Assembly (NCBI RefSeq): GCF_004682055.1
Contig: NZ_QUZU01000060.1
Location: 1 to 32,964, forward strand
Length of the DNA stretch: 32,964 bases
Source of the DNA: Pseudomonas kairouanensis
GTDB taxonomy: Bacteria; Pseudomonadota; Gammaproteobacteria; Pseudomonadales; Pseudomonadaceae
Direction of reading: 5' to 3'
Position numbers and translations under genes: made by a program. Positions 15,966 to 24,224 of this stretch are shown here, one piece after another. The notes under the pieces were generated by a model. It was not told the origin of the DNA. It saw only the letters and a list, made by a program, of their open reading frames with translations, and made no database searches. How positions within the stretch are numbered: the stretch's first letter is position 1; each line of letters opens with the position of its first letter.

Positions 15966-16976
15966 TTGTCTGCTCTAGTCATCGCGATAGACGCAATGGG
16001 CGGGGACTTCGGTCCCCGCAGCATTGTCCAGGCCTGCATTGCCAGCCTGTCTGCTACACCCTCGCTGCACCTGACCCTCGTCGGTCAACCCTCCTTACTT
16101 GAAGACCTGATTGCCAGCCATCCGGCGGTGGATCGCGCGCGCCTGACGATTACGCCGGCCAGCGAAACCATCGGCATGGATGAAAAGCCAGCGGCGGCCC
16201 TGCGTGGCAAGCCTGACTCTTCAATGCGGGTGGCTCTGGAGTTGCTGCGTGACGGCAAGGTGCAAGCCTGTGTCAGTGCCGGCAATACCGGAGCGTTGAT
16301 GGCCCTGTCGCGTTTTGTGCTCAAAACGCTGCCGGGGATCGATCGGCCGGCGATGGTAGCGGCGATCCCGACGCAGAAAGGCTACTGCCAGTTGCTGGAC
16401 CTGGGTGCGAATGTCGATTGCAGTGCCGAGCACTTGTTCCAGTTCGCTGTGATGGGCTCGGTGGCCGCCGAGGCGCTGGGTGTGGCCCGTCCGCGGGTGG
16501 CTTTGCTCAATATCGGCACCGAAGACATCAAGGGTAACCAGCAGGTCAAGCTCGCCGCTACCTTGTTGCAAGGGGCGCGAGGCTTGAACTACATCGGTTT
16601 TGTCGAAGGTGACGGTTTGTACCGGGGTGAGGCCGATGTGGTGGTGTGCGATGGGTTTGTCGGCAATATCCTGCTCAAGTCCAGCGAAGGCCTGGCGACG
16701 ATGATCGCCAGTCGTATTGAAACCCTGTTCCGGAAAAATCTGGCTTCACGCCTGGTCGGTGCCCTGGCGCTGCCGTTGATGCGGCGCTTGCAGGCCGACC
16801 TGGCGCCGGCGCGGCACAACGGGGCGAGTTTTCTTGGTCTGCAGGGCATTGTGGTGAAGAGTCATGGCTCGGCGGGCGTTGAGGGCTTTCAAAGCGCGAT
16901 TGCACGGGCCCTGATCGAGATTCAGGAAAACCTGCCGCAGCGCTTGCACGGCCGTCTTGAGGACCTGTTGCCTTAG
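15966..16976 (+). CDS. plsX: Phosphate acyltransferase PlsX
   Basis: A 336-residue peripheral membrane enzyme that makes acyl-phosphate from acyl-ACP and phosphate for PlsY in phospholipid synthesis. Diagnostic segments are IAIDAMGGDFGP at the N-terminus, ACVSAGNTGALMALS, LDLGANVDC, NIGTEDIKGN, VCDGFVGNILLKSSEG and the C-terminal GASFLGLQGIVVKSHG. Translation starts at TTG 15966, 4 nt after the rpmF stop, giving the expected MSALVIAIDAMGG. As in other pseudomonads, and unlike E. coli, no fabH lies between plsX and fabD. Confidence 0.96.
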   Translation: MSALVIAIDAMGGDFGPRSIVQACIASLSATPSLHLTLVGQPSLLEDLIASHPAVDRARLTITPASETIGMDEKPAAALRGKPDSSMRVALELLRDGKVQACVSAGNTGALMALSRFVLKTLPGIDRPAMVAAIPTQKGYCQLLDLGANVDCSAEHLFQFAVMGSVAAEALGVARPRVALLNIGTEDIKGNQQVKLAATLLQGARGLNYIGFVEGDGLYRGEADVVVCDGFVGNILLKSSEGLATMIASRIETLFRKNLASRLVGALALPLMRRLQADLAPARHNGASFLGLQGIVVKSHGSAGVEGFQSAIARALIEIQENLPQRLHGRLEDLLP

Positions 16977-17117
16977 GCGAATTGGCCCGAAAATGCTTAA
17001 ATGTGACCGGTCAGTTCAATTGACCATCCAATCTGTCAGTTTCGCGCGCTCCCATCCATTCATCTTACGATCGGGGGCGTCTATTTTTCGACGACCAGAT
17101 CATTAGGGGCTTGTTAC

Positions 17118-18056
17118 ATGTCTACATCCCTCGCATTCGTCTTTCCAGGGCAGGGTTCGCAGTCCCTCGGCATGTTGGCCGAGCTGGGCGCGCAATACCC
17201 TTTGATCCTGGATACCTTCAAGGAAGCTTCCGACGCCCTGGGTTACGACCTGTGGGCACTGACCCAGCAAGGGCCGGAAGAACAGCTCAACCAAACCGAT
17301 AAAACCCAGCCGGCCATCCTGACCGCTTCGATCGCGCTGTGGCGCTTGTGGCTGGCTGAAGGTGGCGCGAGCCCAGCTTTCGTTGCTGGTCACAGCCTGG
17401 GCGAATACAGCGCCCTGGTTGCAGCCGGCAGCCTGACCCTGGGTGAAGCGGTCAAGCTGGTGGAGCGTCGCGGCCAACTGATGCAAGAGGCCGTCCCGGC
17501 CGGTCAGGGCGGCATGGCCGCTATCCTGGGCCTGGACGACGCTGTAGTGATCGAAGCCTGCGCCGAAGCAGCCCAGGGCGAAGTGGTCAGTGCCGTGAAC
17601 TTCAACTCCCCAGGCCAGGTGGTGATCGCCGGTGCCAAGGCTGCCGTTGAGCGTGCCATCGAAGGCTGCAAGGCCCGTGGCGCCAAGCGTGCGTTGCCGT
17701 TGCCGGTGAGCGTACCGTCCCACTGCGAGCTGATGCGCCCGGCTGCCGAGCGTTTTGCCGAGTCCATCGCCGCCATCAACTGGCAGGCGCCGCAGATCCC
17801 GCTGGTACAGAACGTCAGCGCAGCTGTTGCTGCCGACCTCGACACCCTCAAGCGTGACCTGCTGGAACAGCTCTACAAGCCCGTACGCTGGGTTGAATCG
17901 GTTCAGACCCTGGCGGCCAATGGTGCCACCGAACTGGTTGAATGTGGCCCGGGCAAAGTCCTGGCCGGCCTGAACAAGCGCTGCGCCGACGGTGTGTCGA
18001 CCGCTAACCTCAATACCCCGGATGCCTTCGCTGCCGCTCGCGCAGCACTGGCCTGA
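17118..18056 (+). CDS. fabD: Malonyl-CoA:ACP transacylase FabD
   Basis: A 312-residue cytosolic enzyme that loads malonyl groups from CoA onto AcpP. Visible are the FPGQGSQ start, catalytic Ser93 in the elbow GHSLGEYSALV, and catalytic His202 in VPSHCELM (E. coli Ser92/His201). NVSAAVAADLDTLK and ECGPGKVLAGL complete the family pattern. The start has TAGGGG at 17104-17109. The 141-bp gap after plsX contains a GACCGGTC palindrome at about 17006-17013 and TTGACC at 17020, but I see no convincing complete promoter. fabG follows after 19 nt. Confidence 0.96.
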   Translation: MSTSLAFVFPGQGSQSLGMLAELGAQYPLILDTFKEASDALGYDLWALTQQGPEEQLNQTDKTQPAILTASIALWRLWLAEGGASPAFVAGHSLGEYSALVAAGSLTLGEAVKLVERRGQLMQEAVPAGQGGMAAILGLDDAVVIEACAEAAQGEVVSAVNFNSPGQVVIAGAKAAVERAIEGCKARGAKRALPLPVSVPSHCELMRPAAERFAESIAAINWQAPQIPLVQNVSAAVAADLDTLKRDLLEQLYKPVRWVESVQTLAANGATELVECGPGKVLAGLNKRCADGVSTANLNTPDAFAAARAALA

Positions 18057-18075
18057 AGAATTAGGAGAAGCCTGC

Positions 18076-18819
18076 ATGAGTCTGCAAGGTAAAGTTGCAC
18101 TGGTTACCGGCGCTAGCCGTGGCATTGGCCAGGCGATTGCCCTGGAACTGGGCCGTCAAGGCGCCGTTGTCATCGGTACCGCCACGTCGGCTTCGGGCGC
18201 TGAGCGTATCGCCGCGACCTTGAAGGAAAACGGCGTACAGGGCACCGGCCTTGAGCTGAATGTGACCAGCGATGAATCCGTGGCCGCTGTATTGGCCCAG
18301 ATCACTGCCGAGTTCGGCGCACCGGCTATTCTGGTGAACAACGCCGGTATCACCCGCGATAACCTGATGATGCGCATGAAAGACGACGAGTGGTACGACG
18401 TAGTCGATACCAACTTGAACAGTCTGTTTCGCCTGTCCAAGGGCGTTTTGCGCGGCATGACCAAGGCGCGTTGGGGCCGAATTATCAATATTGGCTCCGT
18501 AGTGGGTGCCATGGGCAACGCAGGCCAAGTAAACTATGCGTCCGCCAAAGCCGGCCTGGAAGGTTTCAGCCGTGCATTGGCTCGTGAAGTCGGCTCGCGG
18601 TCGATTACGGTCAACTCGGTGGCCCCTGGGTTCATCGATACCGATATGACCCGCGAACTGCCGGAAGCACAGCGTGAAGGCTTGCTGACGCAGATTCCGC
18701 TGGGCCGTCTGGGTCAGGCTCAAGAGATCGCGAATGTGGTCGCTTTCCTGGCATCCGACGGTGCGGCATACGTGACTGGGGCTACAATCCCGGTGAACGG
18801 CGGGATGTACATGAGTTAA
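18076..18819 (+). CDS. fabG: 3-oxoacyl-ACP reductase FabG
   Basis: A 247-residue NADPH-dependent short-chain dehydrogenase performing the first reduction of fatty acid elongation. Visible are the TGASRGIG cofactor site (11-18), NNAGITRDNLMMRM, the catalytic Ser141, Tyr154 and Lys158 in VNYASAKAG, and APGFIDTDMT. The ribosome-binding site TTAGGAG ends 8 nt before ATG 18076, shares ATTAGGAG with the acpP site, and fixes the start. It lies between fabD and acpP as in E. coli. Confidence 0.97.
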   Translation: MSLQGKVALVTGASRGIGQAIALELGRQGAVVIGTATSASGAERIAATLKENGVQGTGLELNVTSDESVAAVLAQITAEFGAPAILVNNAGITRDNLMMRMKDDEWYDVVDTNLNSLFRLSKGVLRGMTKARWGRIINIGSVVGAMGNAGQVNYASAKAGLEGFSRALAREVGSRSITVNSVAPGFIDTDMTRELPEAQREGLLTQIPLGRLGQAQEIANVVAFLASDGAAYVTGATIPVNGGMYMS

Positions 18820-18931
18820 ATTGTGACGGATCGCTTCAAAAAAATGTCATACGAGCTGTCTAAAATCCGTTATAAAGCTGCAACTTAATTTATAGGCAGG
18901 TGGCCGTCCGGGTACGTGGTGAAGCTTTCAG

Positions 18932-18959
18932 TTGAAAAGCTGAAAAGGCTTTCTATACA
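18932..18959 (+). promoter_or_regulatory. Sigma-70-type promoter of acpP
   Basis: TTGAAA (18932-18937) and TATACA (18954-18959) are 16 bp apart. The start would be near 18966, giving a leader of about 45 nt. An AGCTTT/AAAGCT inverted repeat (about 18923-18941) overlaps the -35 region. Confidence 0.6.
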
Positions 18960-18989
18960 CTTACCCACTGGCCAGCTGCCTGAATTTGT

Positions 18990-19009
18990 CCATTAGGAGT
19001 TAAACAAGG
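18990..19009 (+). promoter_or_regulatory. acpP ribosome-binding region, complementary to RgsA sRNA
   Basis: This stretch contains the AGGAG site (18996-19000 region) and ends 1 nt before ATG 19011. It matches the plus-strand sequence at 25053-25072, inside the rgsA gene, at 19 of 20 positions with one A/T difference. The antisense sRNA could therefore cover the whole ribosome-binding region. Confidence 0.85.
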
Positions 19010-19010
19010 T

Positions 19011-19247
19011 ATGAGCACCATCGAAGAGCGCGTCAAGAAAATCGTTGCCGAGCAACTGGGCGTTAAAGAAGAAGAAGTGGTAAACACTGCTTCCTTCGTT
19101 GAAGACCTGGGTGCCGATTCCCTTGACACCGTTGAGCTGGTGATGGCTCTGGAAGAGGAATTCGAGACCGAAATCCCGGACGAAGAAGCTGAAAAAATCA
19201 CTACTGTTCAAGCTGCTATCGACTACGTTACTAGCCACCAGGCGTAA
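19011..19247 (+). CDS. acpP: Acyl carrier protein AcpP
   Basis: A 78-residue acidic carrier of growing fatty acyl chains. The phosphopantetheine attachment site is Ser37 in EDLGADSLDTVELVMALEEEF. The N-terminus MSTIEERVKKIVAEQLGV is typical. The holo form is made by a phosphopantetheinyl transferase such as PcpS at 18-734. It has its own promoter and a strong terminator, as expected for one of the most abundant proteins. The ribosome-binding region is complementary to RgsA, an RpoS-dependent sRNA reported to repress acpP in P. aeruginosa. Confidence 0.98.
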   Translation: MSTIEERVKKIVAEQLGVKEEEVVNTASFVEDLGADSLDTVELVMALEEEFETEIPDEEAEKITTVQAAIDYVTSHQA

Positions 19248-19275
19248 TAGTTTTTAGTCGTCGCTTGCTGTTGGG

Positions 19276-19310
19276 AAAAACCGCACTGCTGTTACAGCGT
19301 GCGGTTTTTT
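19276..19310 (+). terminator. Rho-independent terminator of acpP
   Basis: AAAAACCGCAC pairs with GTGCGGTTTTTT, with an inner GCTG/CAGC pair in the loop and a U-tract at the end. It lies 28 nt after the acpP stop. Confidence 0.92.
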
Positions 19311-19357
19311 CTTTAGCTCCAAAGCAAAAGTGTCGTCATTAGAAAAAGGAGAGTGCT

Positions 19358-20602
19358 GTGTCGCGTAGACGCGTCGTAGTCACCGGTATGGGTATGTTGT
19401 CGCCACTGGGTACGGATGTGCCGAGCAGTTGGCAGGGCATTCTGGCTGGCCGCAGTGGTATTGGTCTGATCGAACACACGGACCTTTCTGCCTATTCCAC
19501 CCGTTTTGGCGGCTCGGTAAAGGGCTTCAATGTCGAGGAATATCTCTCGATCAAAGAGTCCCGCAAGCTCGACCTGTTCATTCAATACGGCCTGGCAGCC
19601 GGTTTTCAGGCAGTGCGTAACGCTGGCCTGGAAGTCACCGATGCCAACCGTGACCGCATTGGCGTGGCCATGGGTTCGGGTATTGGTGGCTTGACCAATA
19701 TCGAAGAAACCAGCCGCATCCTGCACGATACTGGCCCCCGTCGAATTTCACCGTTCTTCGTGCCGGGCTCGATCATCAATATGATTTCCGGGTTCCTGTC
19801 CATCCACCTCGGCGCACAGGGGCCTAACTACGCGATCGCCACGGCGTGCACCACCGGTACGCATTGCATCGGCATGGCGGCGCGCAATATCGCCTACGAC
19901 GAAGCCGACGTGATGATCGCCGGCGGCGCCGAAATGGCAGCCTGCGGCCTGGGCATGGGCGGCTTCGGCGCATCCCGTGCGTTGTCGACCCGCAACGACG
20001 AACCGACCCGTGCCAGCCGTCCGTGGGACAAGGGCCGTGACGGTTTCGTCCTGTCTGATGGCGCCGGCGCGCTGGTGCTGGAAGAGTTGGAGCACGCCAA
20101 GGCGCGTGGTGCCACCATCTACGCCGAGCTGATCGGCTTTGGCATGAGCGGTGACGCCTACCACATGACCTCGCCGCCGTCCGACGGTGCCGGTGCTGCG
20201 CGTTGCATCACCAACGCCCTGCGCGATGCCAAGGTCAATCCCGACCAGGTGCAGTACATCAACGCCCACGGCACTTCCACGCCCACGGGCGACCTGGCGG
20301 AAGCCGAAGCCATCAAGTCGGTATTCGGTGAGCACGCCTACAACCTGGCGGTCAGCTCCACCAAGTCCATGACGGGTCACCTGTTGGGTGCCGCGGGCGC
20401 GGTCGAGGCGATCTTCAGTGTGATGGCCATCAAGGACCAGGTCGCGCCGCCGACCATCAACCTGGATGAGCCGGACGAAGGCTGCGACCTGAACTTCGTG
20501 CCTCACGAAGCGCAACCGATGCCGATCGACGTGGCGATTTCCAACTCGTTCGGCTTTGGTGGCACCAACGGTTCCCTGGTGTTCCGCCGGTTCGCCGAGT
20601 GA
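19358..20602 (+). CDS. fabF: 3-oxoacyl-ACP synthase II (KAS II)
   Basis: A 414-residue condensing enzyme of fatty acid elongation. Catalytic residues are Cys164 (IATACTTGTH), His304 (NAHGTSTPTGD), Lys336 and His341 (SSTKSMTGHLLGAAGA), each one residue on from E. coli FabF. The NSFGFGGTNGSLVF end is typical. The start is GTG 19358 with AAGGAGA at about 19345-19351. The stop overlaps pabC by one base. The acpP terminator lies upstream, so fabF needs read-through or its own promoter, which I could not place. Confidence 0.97.
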   Translation: MSRRRVVVTGMGMLSPLGTDVPSSWQGILAGRSGIGLIEHTDLSAYSTRFGGSVKGFNVEEYLSIKESRKLDLFIQYGLAAGFQAVRNAGLEVTDANRDRIGVAMGSGIGGLTNIEETSRILHDTGPRRISPFFVPGSIINMISGFLSIHLGAQGPNYAIATACTTGTHCIGMAARNIAYDEADVMIAGGAEMAACGLGMGGFGASRALSTRNDEPTRASRPWDKGRDGFVLSDGAGALVLEELEHAKARGATIYAELIGFGMSGDAYHMTSPPSDGAGAARCITNALRDAKVNPDQVQYINAHGTSTPTGDLAEAEAIKSVFGEHAYNLAVSSTKSMTGHLLGAAGAVEAIFSVMAIKDQVAPPTINLDEPDEGCDLNFVPHEAQPMPIDVAISNSFGFGGTNGSLVFRRFAE

Positions 20603-21417
20603 TGGACAGCTGGGTTGACGGTCAACCAGAGGGCAGCGTGCCCCTGAAAGATCGCGGCCTGGCATATGGCGATGGGCTCTTCGAAACCATCGCCGTCAAG
20701 GCCGGGCAGCCCGTGCTGCTTGAACGTCACCTGCAACGCCTCCAAGAGGGTTGCAGGCGTTTGGCGCTCGTTGCGGACCACGCATTGATCCGCAGCGAAG
20801 TGCTGGCCTATGCCGCCGTCCTCGGTGACGGTGTGCTCAAGTTGATCCTCACCCGCGGCGACAGCCTGCGCGGCTATGGCATCAACCCTGGCGCCCCGGT
20901 GCGCCGTATCCTGCAGGGCAGCGCGCCTGCCACCTATCCCCTGGCCCATGGAAGCGAAGGCATCCGCCTGTTTCCGTGCGCCACCCGCTTGGCCGAGCAG
21001 CCGTTGCTGGCAGGTCTCAAGCACCTCAATCGCCTGGAACAAGTGATCGCCCGCGCAGAATGGCAAGATGCCGAGCACGCTGAAGGCTTGATGCTGGATC
21101 TGTCCGGCCGGGTTATCGAAGGCGTATTCAGCAACCTGTTCCTGGTGCGCAACGGCTTGTTACTAACCGCCGATCTGACCCGATGCGGCGTCGCCGGGGT
21201 GATGCGCGCCGAGATCCTGGCCCAGGCGCAAACCCTGGGCATCCCGGTGGCCGTGGCTGACATCAGTCTTGAGCAGTTGCAGCAGGCTGATGAAGTCTTT
21301 GTGTGCAATAGCGTTTATGGCATTTGGCCGGTGCGTGGGTGCGCTGCGATAAGCTGGTCGGTTGGGCCGCTCACCCGTAAACTGCAGGGCATTGTTCGCG
21401 CGCTATTAGGGATTTGA
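20602..21417 (+). CDS. pabC: Aminodeoxychorismate lyase PabC
   Basis: A 271-residue PLP enzyme of fold type IV that releases pyruvate from 4-amino-4-deoxychorismate to give p-aminobenzoate for folate. Visible are DRGLAYGDGLFETI near the start, the PLP lysine Lys140 in LAGLKHLNRLEQV, DLSGRVIEGVFSNLFLV, and the C-terminal DEVFVCNSVYGIWPV. ATG 20602 overlaps the fabF stop (TGATG); a GTG three bases earlier is possible. Its position between fabF and mltG matches E. coli and P. aeruginosa. Confidence 0.93.
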   Translation: MDSWVDGQPEGSVPLKDRGLAYGDGLFETIAVKAGQPVLLERHLQRLQEGCRRLALVADHALIRSEVLAYAAVLGDGVLKLILTRGDSLRGYGINPGAPVRRILQGSAPATYPLAHGSEGIRLFPCATRLAEQPLLAGLKHLNRLEQVIARAEWQDAEHAEGLMLDLSGRVIEGVFSNLFLVRNGLLLTADLTRCGVAGVMRAEILAQAQTLGIPVAVADISLEQLQQADEVFVCNSVYGIWPVRGCAAISWSVGPLTRKLQGIVRALLGI

Positions 21418-21418
21418 G

Positions 21419-22528
21419 TTGATACGAAAACTGGTTGTACTGCTGCTGGTCGTTCTGCTCTCGGCGGCGTTGCTGTTGGGCTATGGCGCCTGGAAATACG
21501 ATTCTGCGCTCAAGCAGCCCCTGAACCTGACCGAAGAGCAATTGCTCGACGTTCCTGCGGGTGCCACACCCACCGGTACATTCAATCGCCTGGAGGCCGA
21601 CGGTGTGATCGACGGCGCCTTCTGGCTGCGCTTGTACTGGCGTTTCAATCTTGACGGCCAGCCGTTGCACAGCGGTGAATACCGCATGACTCCCGGCATG
21701 ACGGCGCAGGGCCTGATCGGGCTGTGGCAGCGCGGCGAAGTGGTGCAATACAGCCTGACCCTGGTGGAAGGCTGGAATTTCCGCCAGGTGCGTTCGGCCC
21801 TGGCCAAGCATGAAAAGATCGTGCAAACCCTCTCGGGCCTCAGTGACAGTGACGTCATGGACAAGCTCGGTCACCCTGGCGTGTTTCCGGAAGGGCGCTT
21901 CTTCCCCGATACGTACCGCTTCGTACGGGGCATGACCGATGTGGAATTCCTGAAAAAAGCCTACAACCGCCTGGACGATGTGCTCGCCCAGGAGTGGAGC
22001 AAGCGTGCTGCCGATGCGCCGTACACCGATCCCTACCAGGCGCTGATCATGGCTTCCCTGGTGGAGAAAGAGACAGGTGTTCCCGAGGAGCGTGGGCAAA
22101 TTGCCGGCGTGTTCGTGCGTCGCCTGAAGATCGGCATGCTGCTGCAAACCGACCCTACGGTGATCTACGGCCTGGGTGAGCGCTACAACGGCAAGCTGAC
22201 CCGTGCCCACCTCAAGGAGGCAACGCCTTACAACACCTACATGATTGCCGGGCTGCCACCGACGCCCATCGCCATGGTCGGCCGCGAGGCGATCCATGCC
22301 GCGCTCAATCCGGTGCCGGGCAGCAGCCTGTATTTCGTCGCCCGAGGCGATGGCAGCCATATTTTCTCCGATGACCTGGATGCGCATAATGCCGCCGTGC
22401 GCGAGTTTCAGCTCAAGCGCCGTGCCGATTACCGCTCCAGCCCGGCACCGGTGGTCAAGCCATCGGAAGACGCCGCACCACCGGCCGAGCCCGCGCCGCA
22501 AACCGACGCGCCGCAAAGCCCGCAATAA
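21419..22528 (+). CDS. mltG: Endolytic murein transglycosylase MltG
   Basis: A 369-residue bitopic inner-membrane enzyme that cuts nascent peptidoglycan and sets glycan chain length. One membrane segment (about 4-22) is followed by a periplasmic YceG domain. The catalytic Glu216 lies in ASLVEKETGVPEER (Glu218 in E. coli), and LQTDPTVIYG and YNTYMIAGLPPTPIAMVG are conserved. The last 30 residues are Pro/Ala-rich and likely disordered. The start is TTG 21419, right after the pabC stop, implying coupling. Confidence 0.94.
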   Translation: MIRKLVVLLLVVLLSAALLLGYGAWKYDSALKQPLNLTEEQLLDVPAGATPTGTFNRLEADGVIDGAFWLRLYWRFNLDGQPLHSGEYRMTPGMTAQGLIGLWQRGEVVQYSLTLVEGWNFRQVRSALAKHEKIVQTLSGLSDSDVMDKLGHPGVFPEGRFFPDTYRFVRGMTDVEFLKKAYNRLDDVLAQEWSKRAADAPYTDPYQALIMASLVEKETGVPEERGQIAGVFVRRLKIGMLLQTDPTVIYGLGERYNGKLTRAHLKEATPYNTYMIAGLPPTPIAMVGREAIHAALNPVPGSSLYFVARGDGSHIFSDDLDAHNAAVREFQLKRRADYRSSPAPVVKPSEDAAPPAEPAPQTDAPQSPQ

Positions 22529-22547
22529 TTCTGACTAAGGACTGCCT

Positions 22548-23180
22548 GTGACTGGCTTGTTTATTACCCTGGAAGGCCCTGAAGGCGCCGGCAAGAGCAC
22601 CAACCGCGATTACCTCGCCGCGCGTTTGCGTGACGAAGGCATCGAAGTGGTGCTCACCCGCGAGCCTGGCGGCACGCCGCTGGCCGAGCGTATCCGCGAG
22701 GTGCTGCTGGCTCCGGGCGAAGAACAGATGAACCCGGACACTGAGTTGCTGCTGGTATTCGCCGCTCGTGCCCAGCATCTGGCTGAGGTGATTCGCCCAG
22801 CCCTGGCTCGCGGTGCCGTGGTGATTTGCGACCGGTTCACCGACTCCACCTACGCCTACCAGGGCGGTGGCCGAGGCTTGTCCCTGGAGCGCATCGCCAG
22901 CCTGGAAACCTTCGTCCAGGGCAATCTGCGCCCGGACCTGACCCTGCTGTTCGACTTGCCGGTGGAGGTCGGCATGGCCCGCGCCAGCGCCCGTGGCCGT
23001 CTGGATCGTTTCGAACTGGAAGGCCAGGCGTTCTTCGACGCTGTGCGCACTGCGTTCCTTAAGCGGGCCACCGCTGAGCCTGCGCGCTATCACGTATTGG
23101 ACGCTGCCCAGCCATTGGCCCAGGTGCAACGCGCCATTGATGCGCTGCTACCGGCATTACTGGAGCGCGCCCGTGGCTGA
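22548..23180 (+). CDS. tmk: Thymidylate kinase
   Basis: A 210-residue cytosolic kinase converting dTMP to dTDP. The P-loop GPEGAGKST (10-18) follows GLFITLE. TREPGGTPLAERIRE, the substrate-site DRFTDSTYAYQGGGRGL and the RGRLDRFE lid region are all present. The start is GTG 22548 after AAGGA. The 3' end overlaps holB by 8 nt. The mltG-tmk-holB order is the standard gammaproteobacterial one. Confidence 0.96.
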   Translation: MTGLFITLEGPEGAGKSTNRDYLAARLRDEGIEVVLTREPGGTPLAERIREVLLAPGEEQMNPDTELLLVFAARAQHLAEVIRPALARGAVVICDRFTDSTYAYQGGGRGLSLERIASLETFVQGNLRPDLTLLFDLPVEVGMARASARGRLDRFELEGQAFFDAVRTAFLKRATAEPARYHVLDAAQPLAQVQRAIDALLPALLERARG

Positions 23181-24162
23181 AGCCTACCCGTGGCAGGACA
23201 GCCTCTGGCAGCAGTTGGCCGGCCGTGCCCAGCATGCCCACGCCTACCTGTTGCACGGGCCGATTGGCATTGGCAAGCGCGCGCTTGCCGAACGCCTGAT
23301 GGCCAGCCTGCTGTGCCAGCGACCGGTCAATCTGGAAGCCTGTGGCGAATGCAAGTCCTGCCTGTTGCTCAAGGCCGGTAGCCATCCGGACAACTACCTG
23401 CTGGAGCCCGAGGAAGCCGACAAGGCGATCAAGGTCGACCAGGTACGTGACCTCGTCAGCTTCGTGGTGCAGACCGCGCAGATGGGCGGGCGCAAAGTGG
23501 TTTTGATCGAACCGGTGGAGGCGATGAACATCAACGCTGCCAACGCCTTGCTCAAGAGCCTGGAAGAACCCTCCGGCGATACCGTGCTGTTGCTGGTGAG
23601 CCATCAGTCCAGCCGTTTGCTGCCGACCATCCGCAGCCGCTGCGTGCAGCAGGCCTGCCCGTTGCCAAGCGAGGCCATGAGCCTTGAGTGGTTGGCGCAG
23701 GCATTGCCCGAATGCAACGCGCAAGAGCGTGCCGAGTTACTCACCCTGGCCGCCGGCTCGCCCCTGGCTGCCGTAAAGCTGCAAGCCCAGGGCGTTCGTG
23801 AACAACGGGCGCTGGTGGTGGACGGCGTGAAGAAACTGCTCAAGCAGGAACTGTCTGCCACTCAACTGGCTGAAACTGCCTGGAAGGATATTCCGCTGCT
23901 GCTGCTGTTCGACTGGTTCTGCGACTGGTCCAGCCTGATCCTGCGCTACCAGTTGACCCAGGACGAAAACGGCCTGGGCCTGCCGGACATGCGCAAAGTG
24001 GTGCAGTACCTGGCGCAGAAAAGCGCCCAGGACAAGGTGCTGAATATCCAGGACTGGATCCTCGCCCAACGCCAGAAAGTGCTCGGCAAGGCCAACCTCA
24101 ACCGCGTGCTGCTGCTCGAAGCGCTGCTGGTGCAGTGGGTGGGTTTGCTCGGTCGCCGTTAA
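23173..24162 (+). CDS. holB: DNA polymerase III delta' subunit
   Basis: A 329-residue part of the clamp loader. The P-loop-like GPIGIGKRA (29-37) has Arg in place of Ser/Thr, in keeping with delta' being a non-hydrolysing subunit. A zinc module is formed by Cys48, Cys57, Cys60 and Cys63 (ACGECKSCLLL). NAANALLKSLEEPSGDTVLLLVSHQ and LLPTIRSRC are typical of delta/gamma family proteins. GTG 23173 inside tmk is the likely start, giving MAEAYPWQ. In P. aeruginosa the next gene is pilZ; here only 62 bp separate holB from tatD. Confidence 0.94.
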   Translation: MAEAYPWQDSLWQQLAGRAQHAHAYLLHGPIGIGKRALAERLMASLLCQRPVNLEACGECKSCLLLKAGSHPDNYLLEPEEADKAIKVDQVRDLVSFVVQTAQMGGRKVVLIEPVEAMNINAANALLKSLEEPSGDTVLLLVSHQSSRLLPTIRSRCVQQACPLPSEAMSLEWLAQALPECNAQERAELLTLAAGSPLAAVKLQAQGVREQRALVVDGVKKLLKQELSATQLAETAWKDIPLLLLFDWFCDWSSLILRYQLTQDENGLGLPDMRKVVQYLAQKSAQDKVLNIQDWILAQRQKVLGKANLNRVLLLEALLVQWVGLLGRR

Positions 24163-24169
24163 TTCCAGT

Positions 24170-24191
24170 GGCCCACGGTGTAGTGTGGGCC
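24170..24191 (+). other. 7-bp hairpin in the holB-tatD gap
   Basis: GGCCCAC (24170-24176) and GTGGGCC (24185-24191) form a perfect stem with an 8-nt loop. No U-tract follows, so it is not a normal terminator. It lies where pilZ would be expected. Confidence 0.6.
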
Positions 24192-24224
24192 AGACACTTT
24201 CCGTGATTAAAGTTGTAACTTCCT

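Noticed and set aside
16977..17117. Promoter for fabD in the plsX-fabD gap
   Set aside because: TTGACC at 17020 lacks a -10 at a proper distance, and TATTTT at 17082 lacks a -35. Nothing met a reasonable standard, so none is annotated.
15966..18056. Missing fabH between plsX and fabD as a deletion
   Set aside because: Pseudomonads normally lack fabH at this place, so the gap is not a strain-specific loss.
17103..18125. 340-codon open frame antisense to fabD
   Set aside because: Shadow of fabD; no family similarity and no ribosome-binding site in a sensible place.
23173..24162. Arg instead of Ser/Thr in the holB P-loop as an inactivating mutation
   Set aside because: Delta' subunits are generally inactive as ATPases, so this is normal for the family.
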